Part shown: in pieces, positions 1 to 7,130 of the stretch
Layout: the number at the start of each line of letters is the position of its first letter
Numbering within the stretch: position 1 is the first letter of the stretch
NCBI GenBank assembly: GCA_017958465.1
Contig: JAGDCQ010000300.1
Coordinates: forward strand, 1 to 10,641
Direction of reading: 5' to 3'
DNA: 10,641 nt
Origin: Lachnospiraceae bacterium
Lineage (GTDB): Bacteria; Bacillota; Clostridia; Lachnospirales; Lachnospiraceae
Made by a program: the position numbers and the translations under genes
Notes under the pieces: model-generated
Seen by the model: the letters and a program-made list of their open reading frames with translations, nothing else
Told to the model about the DNA's origin: nothing
Databases searched by the model: none

Positions 1-1
1 G

Positions 2-2029
2 AAGTTAAGCCCGTTCACGGGGCTTACAAGAGATTCCTGGATAGAAGCCGGAAAATACCTGCTTTCCGGCGTTTTTGCAGGTAAGAAGAGTATGGATGAG
101 CCTGCGCTCGTCAAGCGTCTTGAGTTTGACGTGACTTACCCGCACCTGCGGGACGGCAAATACCCGGAGAACGAGGTGAAAGCCGAGCTTTTTGAGGGCC
201 TGACAAGGACGCTTTTTATAGCGGCTCCGCTCATTAAAAACGACAAGAACACCAAGATAAACGGCTTTAACCTGGCCGAGTATTACAGGCGCCAGATCCT
301 GCTCGCGTGCGATCCTGAGAGCCCGACCTACATTGGGACTTATGACGACCTTTGCAGGATCACGGAGCAGAACAGGTTTGCGATCTTTCAGCAGACGGTT
401 GAGACCTGTGCTCTTGTGATCGCGCTTGATATATGCGAAGATGAGCTGTGGAGGCAGTTTTCAAAGCCCGAGCAGGACAAGATAGCGGCCCTGCTCCAAA
501 GCTACGCTCACGGCTCCACTGTGCCGCAGAACTGGCGTTTCTTCAATATGCTGAATATGGCCTTCCTGCATGCCCACGGCTACGAGATCGACCGCGAGAT
601 AATGCTTGAGCATGCCAAGGAAACGGCAGCCTACTATGCCGGCGACGGGTGGTATCGCGACGGTCAGAACTTTGACTACTATAATTGCTGGGCTTTCCAG
701 GTTTATTCGCAGATCTGGAACCGGTGGTACGGCAGGCGTGAAATGCCTAAGATTGCGGCTCTTTTTGACGAGCGTTTCAAGGTATTTATGGAGTCTTACC
801 CGCATTTCTTTGGCCGGGACGGCTTTGTGAATATGTGGGGCAGGAGTAATATCTACAGGTTTGCCGCGGCCTCACCCTTTGCGGAGTGTGGTGAAAAGGA
901 CTTTTCGCCTGAGTTCTTCGGTTTTGCGAGAAGGATAACCTCCGGGGCGCTGTTGCAGTTTTTGTCGAGAGACGATTTTTTGTCGGAGGGAGCGCCGGCT
1001 ATGGGCTTTTACGGACAGTTTAAGCCCCTTGTGTAGGGGTATTCCTGCGCGGAAAGTCCGTTCTGGTTCGGAAAGGCTTTTCTTTGCCTTGCCCTTCCGA
1101 AAGACCATCCTTTCTGGACTTCCGTCGAAAACGAAGGCTTCTGGGAAGAAAACATCGTGAAAGCAGGCAACCCTTACGAAAACGTGCAAACGGTATCCCT
1201 TTCTGCTCCTGCGCTCTTTGTTTCAAACCACCTTAAGACAGGAGAAACGATCCTTCGGACAGGCAAGATATTTAAGGCGCCCGGGGACGAGCACGGGATG
1301 TGGAATTACGGGAAGCTTGCCTACAGCACAAGGTTCCCCTGGGAGGCGGATTCCCGCTCGCAGCAATATATGCTCACCGACGATTCCAACGGCACAAAGT
1401 CCTTTGCAAATGTTACCTTCCTGCAGGGGGAGAGGGACGGAGTGCTGTACAGACGCCAGTTCTTCGACTATGACTGCCACAAGGAAATGCACTGGATAAG
1501 CGCTGTTTCCCTTGCGGATTTCCCGGTTGAAAAGGGCATCGTGAGAGTGGACAAGCCAAGGTTTGTCCGCCGTCCGGCCACTCTGACGCTCGGAAGTTTT
1601 GGGTTCCCGGACAACGGGACCACTGTCGAGAGGCGCGAACAGGACGGCGCTGTGGCAATAGTACTTAAGGGGAAGGATCACACCGGCAAACACAGGCAGC
1701 TTGCTTTTGTGACCTGGTTTGGGTTCAACTCCCTTGAAACAGTGAAAAACACAGGGAAAAACCCGGATTCCGCGGACTCTGTCCTGGTGCTTGCGACCTG
1801 CAAACGCGCAAAGCATTACGGAGCCTACGCGCCGGGCGTGCTCATAAGCGCAAACCTTTCAAAAGAAGGGGATGAGCCTTTTACCGACGACGAGCTGTTC
1901 ATCATAAAAGATATTGCGTTTGAAGATGATGAAAAACTCGGAAACTACGGCGATATAACACTGGCCTTAAGCGACGGGACAAAGAGGCGCATCAGCTTTG
2001 AAGGCATGGAAGGTTCGCTTCTGCTCTGA
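2..2029 (+). pseudogene. DUF2264 family protein, cut by one in-frame TAG (5' end outside window)
   Basis: The reading frame is open from the left edge (K-L-S-P-F-T-G-L-T-R-D-S-W) to TGA at 2027-2029, about 674 sense codons, broken only by TAG at 1034-1036. Family-like stretches lie on both sides: QQTVETCALVIAL, TVPQNWRFFNMLNMAFLH, AGDGWYRDGQNFDYYNCWAF and GFVNMWGRSNIYRFAAASPF before the stop, then GYSCAESPFWFGKAFLC, LPKDHPFW and DEHGMWNYGKLAY after it. DUF2264 proteins are alpha/alpha-barrel-type proteins of about 600-700 residues found with polysaccharide-degrading genes; I recall some being placed in glycoside hydrolase family GH154 (beta-glucuronidase), but cannot verify that. The ATG at 92 and the GTG at 1157 are internal codons without ribosome sites and should not be taken as starts. 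The upstream residues missing here are probably few. If TAG is a true stop, the product is truncated to roughly half and likely inactive. Confidence 0.85.
1034..1036 (+). other. In-frame amber codon inside the DUF2264 gene
   Basis: The codons around the site read F-K-P-L-V-TAG-G-Y-S-C-A-E-S-P-F-W. No frame change is needed to continue. From memory, family members commonly have Gln at this place (PLVQGYSC-like), so a single C-to-T change from CAG to TAG would explain it. A sequencing error, a fresh nonsense mutation, suppression, or TAG recoding all fit the bare sequence. Confidence 0.9.
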
Positions 2030-2058
2030 CAACAAAAGAGTAGTCAACTGCTCTGACA
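2021..2058 (+). repeat. 11-bp direct repeat CTGCTCTGACA, two copies 27 bp apart
   Basis: Copies lie at 2021-2031 and 2048-2058. The first contains the TGA stop of the DUF2264 gene. The second is exactly nine codons later and contains another TGA in the same frame, and it also supplies the possible -35 element of the next gene. It may be an old small duplication or chance. Confidence 0.6.
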
Positions 2059-2083
2059 TAAAGACCGGTACAGGTCTTATAAT
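2053..2083 (+). promoter_or_regulatory. Probable promoter of the flavodiiron gene
   Basis: A perfect TATAAT lies at 2078-2083, and CTGACA (one mismatch to TTGACA) at 2053-2058. The spacer is 19 bases, longer than the usual 17, so the promoter may need an activator or a different -35. The leader to the ATG at 2117 is short (about 25 bases) and ends in a strong GGGGAGG ribosome site at 2104-2110. Confidence 0.5.
2061..2078. promoter_or_regulatory. Inverted repeat AAGACC-N6-GGTCTT between -35 and -10
   Basis: The 6-bp arms are perfect (2061-2066 and 2073-2078) with a GGTACA centre. The element fills the spacer of the promoter above and touches the first base of the -10, a placement typical of an operator. 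It does not resemble the FNR/CRP box (TTGAT-N4-ATCAA), so the regulator is unknown. Confidence 0.4.
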
Positions 2084-2116
2084 AGCGGGTGCAATAGGCA
2101 TCCGGGGAGGTTCTAT

Positions 2117-3988
2117 ATGTATTGTACAAGAAATGTTACTGAAGATCTTATCTGGGTAGGTGGAAACGACAGGAGGCTCGCTATGTTCGAGGGCGTTTAC
2201 TCGGTTCCCGACGGGGTTTCGTACAACTCGTACCTGCTTCTGGACGAGAAGACTGTGCTCTTTGACACAGTGGACAAGGCTGTCGGAAAGGTTTTCTTTG
2301 AAAACCTGGAGCACGCGCTTGGCGGCAGAAAGCTGGATTTTGTGGTGGTTTCCCATATGGAGCCGGACCACAGCGCGACGCTCTCAAGCCTTTTGCTGCG
2401 TTACCCGGAGGCTGTTGTGGTCTGCAACAGCAAGTGTTTTGACATGATGAAGAACTTCGGGTTCGCGGACGACAATGTGAAGCCTTATATCGTTGGGGAA
2501 GGCGACATCCTGAACACCGGAAAGCACGAGTTTACCTTTGTTATGGCACCCATGGTGCACTGGCCGGAGGTTATGATGACCTTCGACAAGAAGGACGGGA
2601 CCCTGTTCTCAGCAGACGCATTCGGAAGCTTCGGAGCCCTGAACGGCAACCTTTTTGCGGACGAAGTGGACTTTTTCGCGGACTATCTTGATGAAGCCCG
2701 CCGCTACTACACAAATATCGTCGGGAAATACGGCGTCCAGGTCCAGGCGGTGCTTAGGAAAGCCGCAAACCTTGATATCAAGCGTATCTGCCCTCTCCAC
2801 GGCTTTGTCTGGAGGGAAAAGCTCGGGGATTACATCGAGTATTACGATAAATGGAGCAGCTACACGCCCGAGGTTAACGGCGTTATGATCGCATACGCCT
2901 CTGTTTACGGCGATACGGAGAACGCTGCCGAGATCCTTGCGACCATGCTGAGAGAAAGGGGCGCAAAGGTGACGATGTATGATGTTTCCGTGAAGCCCGC
3001 CTCGGAGGTGGTGGCAGCCGCCTTCAAATACAGCAACCTTGTTTTCGCCTCGACCACGTATAATGCGGAGATCTTTGTCCGTATGGACGAGACCATCAGG
3101 GACCTTGTGGCGCACAATATCATGAAGCGCACGGTCGCTTTTATCGAGAACGGCACCTGGGCAGCCCAGAGCGGAAGGAAGATGCGCGCCCTGTTCGAAA
3201 ACTGCAAGGAGATAAGCTTCATAGAGCAGACTCTTTCCCTGAAGAGCTCGCTGAAACAGGAGCAGAGGGCAGAGCTTGAGGCTCTTGCGGACGCCATTAT
3301 GATCACCGTGCCCGGCGCAGTTGCTGAAAAGCCTGTTGAAGCAGCGGCCTCGGGAACAGCAGGCGCTAATGATCCAAACGCCCTCTACAAGCTGAGTTAC
3401 GGCCTGTTTGTTGTCACGACCAGGGACGGCGGCAAGGATAACGGATGCATCACAAATACTGCAATCCAGGTGGCTTCGAACCCTAACAGGATGGCTATAG
3501 CGGTGAATAAGACAAATTATTCCCACGATCTTATCGCAAAGACGGGACTTGTGAATATTTCTGTGCTGACGGAATCCGCACCCTTCGATCTTTTCACACG
3601 GTTTGGCTTCTCAAGCGGCCGCGACACCGACAAGTTTGCAGGCTACGACGCCGTGAAGCGCACTCCCAACGGCCTCCTTGCCATTACGGAACATACAAAC
3701 GCCGTATTCTCAGGGAAAGTGAAGGAGATAGTGGATTGCGGCTCCCACAGCCTGTTCCTGCTGGACATTACAGAGAGTGATGTACTTTCTTCTGAGCCCT
3801 CCGTGACCTACGCATATTACTTCGACCATATCAAACCGAAGCCCAAGAAGAGCACAGATGGTGAGAAGAAGATAAAATGGGTATGCAAGATCTGCGGTTA
3901 CGAGTTTGAAGGCGAGGAGCTCCCGGACGACTTTATCTGCCCGCTCTGTAAGCACGGCAAAGAAGATTTTGAAAAAGTAGAAGGATAA
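2117..3988 (+). CDS. Flavodiiron protein fused to flavin reductase and rubredoxin domains
   Basis: This is a cytoplasmic O2 or NO reductase of 623 residues. Residues 1-250 form the metallo-beta-lactamase-like di-iron domain, with all expected ligands visible: H80, E82, D84, H85 (SHMEPDHSAT), H148 (VHWP), D167 (SADAFGS) and H228 (PLHGF). Residues 255-395 are a flavodoxin domain with an FMN phosphate loop (YASVYGDTENA) and the STTYNAEIF and ENGTWAAQSGRKM loops. Residues 423-575 resemble the flavin reductase domain (TRDGGKDNGCITNTAIQVAS). Residues 585-623 are a rubredoxin with C590-x2-C593-GY and C608-P-L-C611; only 14 residues separate the two pairs, against about 29 in classical rubredoxin, so it is the short type seen in rubrerythrins. 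The fusion probably carries its own electron path from NAD(P)H through FMN and Fe to the di-iron site (inference). The start is fixed by GGGGAGG six bases upstream. The gene has its own promoter and ends at a strong terminator. O2 versus NO preference cannot be read from sequence. Confidence 0.95.
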   Translation: MYCTRNVTEDLIWVGGNDRRLAMFEGVYSVPDGVSYNSYLLLDEKTVLFDTVDKAVGKVFFENLEHALGGRKLDFVVVSHMEPDHSATLSSLLLRYPEAVVVCNSKCFDMMKNFGFADDNVKPYIVGEGDILNTGKHEFTFVMAPMVHWPEVMMTFDKKDGTLFSADAFGSFGALNGNLFADEVDFFADYLDEARRYYTNIVGKYGVQVQAVLRKAANLDIKRICPLHGFVWREKLGDYIEYYDKWSSYTPEVNGVMIAYASVYGDTENAAEILATMLRERGAKVTMYDVSVKPASEVVAAAFKYSNLVFASTTYNAEIFVRMDETIRDLVAHNIMKRTVAFIENGTWAAQSGRKMRALFENCKEISFIEQTLSLKSSLKQEQRAELEALADAIMITVPGAVAEKPVEAAASGTAGANDPNALYKLSYGLFVVTTRDGGKDNGCITNTAIQVASNPNRMAIAVNKTNYSHDLIAKTGLVNISVLTESAPFDLFTRFGFSSGRDTDKFAGYDAVKRTPNGLLAITEHTNAVFSGKVKEIVDCGSHSLFLLDITESDVLSSEPSVTYAYYFDHIKPKPKKSTDGEKKIKWVCKICGYEFEGEELPDDFICPLCKHGKEDFEKVEG

Positions 3989-3995
3989 TATAAAA

Positions 3996-4030
3996 CCGGC
4001 GCCCGGGATTCCCGGACGCCGGATATTTTT
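3996..4030. terminator. Bidirectional intrinsic terminator
   Basis: The stem is CCGGCG-c-CCGGG with loop ATT and CCCGG-a-CGCCGG: 11 base pairs with one mismatch, at 3996-4022. It is followed by a T-run at 4026-4030 on the + strand. On the minus strand the same hairpin is followed by TTTTATA. It lies 8 bases after the flavodiiron stop and 27 bases past the stop of the opposing symporter gene, so it serves both convergent units. Confidence 0.9.
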
Positions 4031-4049
4031 ATGCTTTTTTGGAATTCAG

Positions 4050-5441
4050 TCAGGCTTTTTTCTGCTTTATCTCCGCTGAGATCTCGTTCACCTTTTCTTC
4101 GGTAAGGATGAATTTGTTCTTAAAGATGATGATCGCAACTATCAAACCGATGATGGGGATTATGGTCATTGTCATCCTGAGGCCGATACGTGAAGAATCT
4201 GCAACTTCAAGCGAGAAATCGCGGATCTTGTCCGCTTCGGAAACTTCGGTGCCCTCGGAAAGCTTGAAGATCTGGAGGCAGAGGGAAGCAACGAAAGCCG
4301 CAACACCGCTCGCAAGCTTAACGACGAAGGTCTGCATCGAGAAGATAACACTCTCGTCGCGGCGACCGTTCTTGAGTTCGCCGTATTCAACGGTATTTGC
4401 AAGGAAAACAGTGATGAGGACCTGCAACACACCGTTTGCCGAAAAGATGAAGAAGCCGGGAACGAACAGGATCCAGACGTTGTTCATCTGCGTAAACGCG
4501 ATACCGAGCAGCGCCGCATAACCGATGATCGCGCTGGCAAGGCAGATGTAGAATATCTTAACGTTTGAAGCAAACTTGCGAAGGAGTGGGTAGAAGAGCA
4601 TCATCGCAAGGATCTGGATACCGCCGCCGAACATATTGAACAGCGTGTAGCCGTTGTACCACTCGATACCGCCGAAATCGTACTTGAAGAAGTAGATGAC
4701 GAGGTTTGAGGTGATGTAAACGGAGCAGTTGATGAGCACGATAGCGATAACAACAGTCATGGCCTGATCGTTTCTGACAAGAGCTTTGAACATATCGCCT
4801 ACGGATGCGCTCTGAATGTTTACATTGGACTTATCTTTTACAAAAATGCAGGTGATAAAGATGAACGCAACGAAAATGACCGCGATGATGAGCGCGAACC
4901 ACTTGAAACCTACGACTTCATCCGAGCTTATCAGGTGAACGATCTGCATTGTGAAGATCGTGATGAGAGCGGCACCTACGCCCGCTGCGGAACGTGCGAG
5001 GGTCGTGAGGCTTTCGCGCTCTTTGCCGCCTTCGGTAAAGGCGGGGATCATTGACCAGTAGGGAATATCCATGATGGTGTAGGTCGTACCCCAGAGAATG
5101 TAGAATATGGCTGCGTATGCCGTAAGCCCGGCGCCGTCAAGCGTAGGCGGGCACGCGAACATAAGGTACAGTACGACCGCGTTGAGCAGAGTACCTATCA
5201 AAAGCCAGGGACGGAACTTGCCGAATCTGGATTTGGTCTTTGCAACTATAACGCCCATGATAGGGTCGTTGAAAGCGTCAAAAATACGCGCAACGAGCAG
5301 GATGGTACCCATTGCGACGGCGTTAACGCCGAGAAGGTCCTGGAAATAGTACAGGACGTATGATGCGGAAAGCATGTAGACCATGTCTTTCCCGACGGCG
5401 CCAAGGCCGTATGCGATTTTTTCTTTGGCTGTGAGTTTCAT
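4050..5441 (-). CDS. MelB-like cation:sugar symporter (GPH family, MFS)
   Basis: A 463-residue membrane protein of the glycoside-pentoside-hexuronide:cation symporter family, about 12 membrane segments, importing a glycoside or sugar acid with Na+ or H+. It closely follows Salmonella/E. coli MelB: D19 in GKD, cation-site residues D55, N58 and D59 in FDAFNDP, the loop KTKSRFGKFRPW, sugar-site D125 and W129 in YTIMDIPYWS, and K375 in QTFVVKLASG (MelB K377). Having all key MelB residues argues for an active sugar symporter and against drug efflux, but the sugar itself cannot be told, since this family carries galactosides, xylosides and glucuronides. GGAGG (minus strand, 5448-5452) precedes the ATG. 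The gene lies 21 bases after tetR and is almost surely co-transcribed with it. The C-terminal tail is charged (residues 445-463). It ends at the shared terminator. Confidence 0.93.
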   Translation of the reverse strand: MKLTAKEKIAYGLGAVGKDMVYMLSASYVLYYFQDLLGVNAVAMGTILLVARIFDAFNDPIMGVIVAKTKSRFGKFRPWLLIGTLLNAVVLYLMFACPPTLDGAGLTAYAAIFYILWGTTYTIMDIPYWSMIPAFTEGGKERESLTTLARSAAGVGAALITIFTMQIVHLISSDEVVGFKWFALIIAVIFVAFIFITCIFVKDKSNVNIQSASVGDMFKALVRNDQAMTVVIAIVLINCSVYITSNLVIYFFKYDFGGIEWYNGYTLFNMFGGGIQILAMMLFYPLLRKFASNVKIFYICLASAIIGYAALLGIAFTQMNNVWILFVPGFFIFSANGVLQVLITVFLANTVEYGELKNGRRDESVIFSMQTFVVKLASGVAAFVASLCLQIFKLSEGTEVSEADKIRDFSLEVADSSRIGLRMTMTIIPIIGLIVAIIIFKNKFILTEEKVNEISAEIKQKKA

Positions 5442-5462
5442 TTTTAACCTCCGGGCTGCGGC

Positions 5463-6026
5463 TCAGACTCTGATGCCGTCTATCATAATATTTATCATAC
5501 TCTCGAGAGCATCCTGATAGGCGATCCCCTCGTTTACAAGGAAATCTGAAGAGATGAACCCCGAAATGCAGGATTCGATCATGTTCTTAAAGAGAAGAGG
5601 ATTGATACTTCTGATCTTTTTCTCTTTTGTTGCTTTCCTCAGTAAAGCAAAGGTTGAGTCCCATCCGCTCGAAATGCGCTTGTTCAGCAGAGCGAACGCC
5701 TCGGGACTGTAGGTTGCAAACTCGGTCAGTTTTCGCCAGTCGACCTGCATGTACTGATCGGGGATGACGATGATCACACGCTTGAGCTTTTCTACGATAT
5801 CGAGCGATTCATCCTTGATGATCCTTTGCTCCGCGGCCTTAACTTCGTCAAAACCGGCGTTGATCGCGGCCAGGATCATTTCGTCCTTGCCCGAGAAGAA
5901 TTTGTAGATGGTCTTTTTGCTGATGCCTATGCGGCCGGCAACAGAATCCATCGTGAACTTGACACCGTCCTCATTAAATGCCATAATGGCTGCATTGAGG
6001 ATCCTCATTCTTACATCATTGTCCAT
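5463..6026 (-). CDS. TetR/AcrR-family transcriptional regulator
   Basis: A 187-residue one-component regulator. The N-terminal DNA-binding domain is clear: RILNAAIMAFNEDG (residues 8-21), then the helix-turn-helix TMDSVAGRIGISKKTIYKFF (25-44) and GKDEMILAAI (47-56). The remaining helical part (about 60-187) should hold the ligand pocket and dimer interface; it is not similar to any member I can name. The start is supported by AGAGG about seven bases upstream on the minus strand. It is the first gene of an operon with the MelB-like symporter, so it probably represses both and responds to a substrate or product of the transporter. Its likely operator is the GGAAACC inverted repeat in the region upstream. 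The ligand is unknown; TetR members often sense small hydrophobic or aromatic molecules, which makes a sugar symporter partner somewhat unusual. Confidence 0.93.
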   Translation of the reverse strand: MDNDVRMRILNAAIMAFNEDGVKFTMDSVAGRIGISKKTIYKFFSGKDEMILAAINAGFDEVKAAEQRIIKDESLDIVEKLKRVIIVIPDQYMQVDWRKLTEFATYSPEAFALLNKRISSGWDSTFALLRKATKEKKIRSINPLLFKNMIESCISGFISSDFLVNEGIAYQDALESMINIMIDGIRV

Positions 6027-6050
6027 TGTTAACCTCTTGATTGGCTACGG

Positions 6051-6075
6051 CGGAAACCGGATTTATGGAAACTGG
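6051..6075. repeat. Two further GGAAAC boxes upstream of tetR
   Basis: CGGAAACCGG (6051-6060) and TGGAAACTGG (6066-6075) are direct repeats 15 bases apart and match the arm of the inverted repeat at 6116-6146 in 7 or 8 core bases. Together with it they make four boxes in under 100 bases. They lie 25-50 bases upstream of the tetR start codon, within its likely promoter or leader. On the minus strand TTGGGA (6083-6088), a 17-base spacer and CATAAA (6060-6065) could be the tetR promoter, but this is weak. Confidence 0.45.
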
Positions 6076-6115
6076 TGTTGGAATTCCCAACAAAAAAATA
6101 AAACGATCGGGAACG

Positions 6116-6146
6116 TGGAAACCGTTTCTCTTGTTTACGGTTTCCA
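6116..6146. promoter_or_regulatory. 10-bp perfect inverted repeat, candidate TetR operator
   Basis: TGGAAACCGT at 6116-6125 is mirrored by ACGGTTTCCA at 6137-6146, with an 11-base centre. Inside it sits a second, smaller perfect dyad GAAAC-C-GTTTC (6118-6128), so the true half-site pairing is ambiguous. It overlaps the possible -35 of nfo and lies upstream of tetR, a place from which one regulator could act in both directions. It could also form an RNA hairpin, but no T-run follows directly. Confidence 0.55.
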
Positions 6147-6160
6147 TATTATCATATAAA
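6131..6160 (+). promoter_or_regulatory. Possible nfo promoter
   Basis: TTGTTT (6131-6136) and TATAAA (6155-6160) are separated by 18 bases. The -35 lies in the centre of the inverted repeat and the repeat's right arm occupies the spacer, so binding there should affect nfo. The remaining leader to 6228 is AT-rich with T- and A-runs (6182-6196) and holds no other clear element. Confidence 0.4.
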
Positions 6161-6228
6161 ATGCACAAATACAAGGGGATTTTTAAAATTTTTTTGTTGA
6201 AGATTACACTTTTTGCCCGGAGGTAAAT

Positions 6229-7056
6229 ATGATCTACATCGGAAACCACTTATCTACATCAGACGGATTTTTGAAAATGGGAGAGAAGGCTCTTGAACTC
6301 GGAGCCGACACCTTCGCGTTTTTCACAAGGAACCCGCGCGGAGGCTCCGCAAAAGAAATAAAGCCCGATGACGCAAAGGCGCTCATCAGGCTTATGGAAG
6401 AGAACAATTTCGGAAAGCTTGTCGCGCACGCGCCTTACACGATGAACCTTTGCTCGGCTACCGAGGATACTCGCAAGTTTGGCCTCGAAATGCTGTGCGA
6501 CGACTTAAAACGCATGGAATACCTGCCCGGAAACTACTACAACTTCCACCCGGGTTCACACACGGGGCAGGGTGTGGAAACCGGTATCGAACAGATCATA
6601 GAAGCTCTTGATAAAGCCCTTGAAAGCGACCTTTCAACCACCGTCCTTTTAGAGACTATGGCGGGAAAGGGGAGCGAAGTGGGCTCACGCTTTGAAGAGA
6701 TAAAGGCCATCCTTGACGGCGTGAAGCACACGGAAAAGATGGGAGTATGCCTTGATACCTGCCACGTGTACGACGCAGGTTACGATATCGTCGGGGACCT
6801 TGAGGGCGTTGTGGCAGAGTTTGACCGCGTCATAGGGCTTGAGAGGCTAAAGGCGGTCCACATCAACGACAGCATGAACCCCATGGGATCCCACAAGGAC
6901 CGCCACCAGAAGATAGGCCAGGGCAGCATAGGCTACGAGGCCTTCAAACGGATCATAACGCACCCCGCTTTTGCAGGGAAGCCTTTTATCCTCGAGACGC
7001 CGAACGAAGACGACGGCTACAAAGCAGAGATCGCCTGGGTAAGGGCAAATATGTGA
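6229..7056 (+). CDS. nfo: Endonuclease IV (AP endonuclease), Zn-dependent
   Basis: A 275-residue TIM-barrel enzyme that cuts the DNA backbone 5' to abasic sites during base excision repair in the cytoplasm. All nine metal ligands of the family can be matched: H67 (VAHAPY), H107 (NFHPGSH), E142 (LLETMAGKG), D176 and H179 (CLDTCHVYDAGYD), H211 (VHINDS), D224 and H226 (KDRHQKIGQG), and E256 (ILETP). These correspond in order to E. coli Nfo H69, H109, E145, D179, H182, H216, D229, H231 and E261. Length is normal for the family. CGGAGG five bases before the ATG fixes the start. It is transcribed alone, diverging from tetR and ending at the terminator at 7083-7130. The divergent arrangement may put it under partial control of the TetR regulator, but its role is housekeeping repair. 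Confidence 0.97.
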   Translation: MIYIGNHLSTSDGFLKMGEKALELGADTFAFFTRNPRGGSAKEIKPDDAKALIRLMEENNFGKLVAHAPYTMNLCSATEDTRKFGLEMLCDDLKRMEYLPGNYYNFHPGSHTGQGVETGIEQIIEALDKALESDLSTTVLLETMAGKGSEVGSRFEEIKAILDGVKHTEKMGVCLDTCHVYDAGYDIVGDLEGVVAEFDRVIGLERLKAVHINDSMNPMGSHKDRHQKIGQGSIGYEAFKRIITHPAFAGKPFILETPNEDDGYKAEIAWVRANM

Positions 7057-7082
7057 AAACAGGCCGGTCACAAACATAAAAA

Positions 7083-7130
7083 ACTTCGAAGCCGTAAAGC
7101 CGAAAGGCCAAAGCTTCGAAGTCTTTTTTT
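7083..7130. terminator. Bidirectional terminator between nfo and the GH105 gene
   Basis: ACTTCGAAGC (7083-7092) pairs perfectly with GCTTCGAAGT (7113-7122). A small GCC-GAAA-GGC hairpin (7099-7108) sits within the loop. Seven Ts follow at 7124-7130 on the + strand, and six Ts follow the hairpin on the minus strand. The last T bases form part of the stop codon of the opposing gene, so both genes share it. Confidence 0.92.

Noticed and set aside
1223..1816. 197-residue frame on the minus strand
   Set aside because: It is antisense to the conserved second half of the DUF2264 gene and shows no domain.
1157..2029. Separate gene starting at GTG 1157
   Set aside because: It is in the same frame as the upstream half, has no ribosome site, and family-like sequence starts well before it, directly after the TAG at 1034.
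2038..2053. GAGTAG-TCAA-CTGCTC hairpin after the DUF2264 stop, as a terminator
   Set aside because: The stem is short, includes a wobble pair, and no T-run follows; the region is better explained as the promoter of the next gene.
2609..3526. 305-residue frame on the minus strand
   Set aside because: It lies wholly antisense to the flavodiiron gene, has no recognisable domain, and its sequence is a mirror effect of codon bias.
6081..6100. GTTGGAATTCCCAAC near-palindrome followed by an A-run
   Set aside because: The dyad is off by one base at its centre and overlaps the possible tetR -35; too weak to list as its own operator or terminator.
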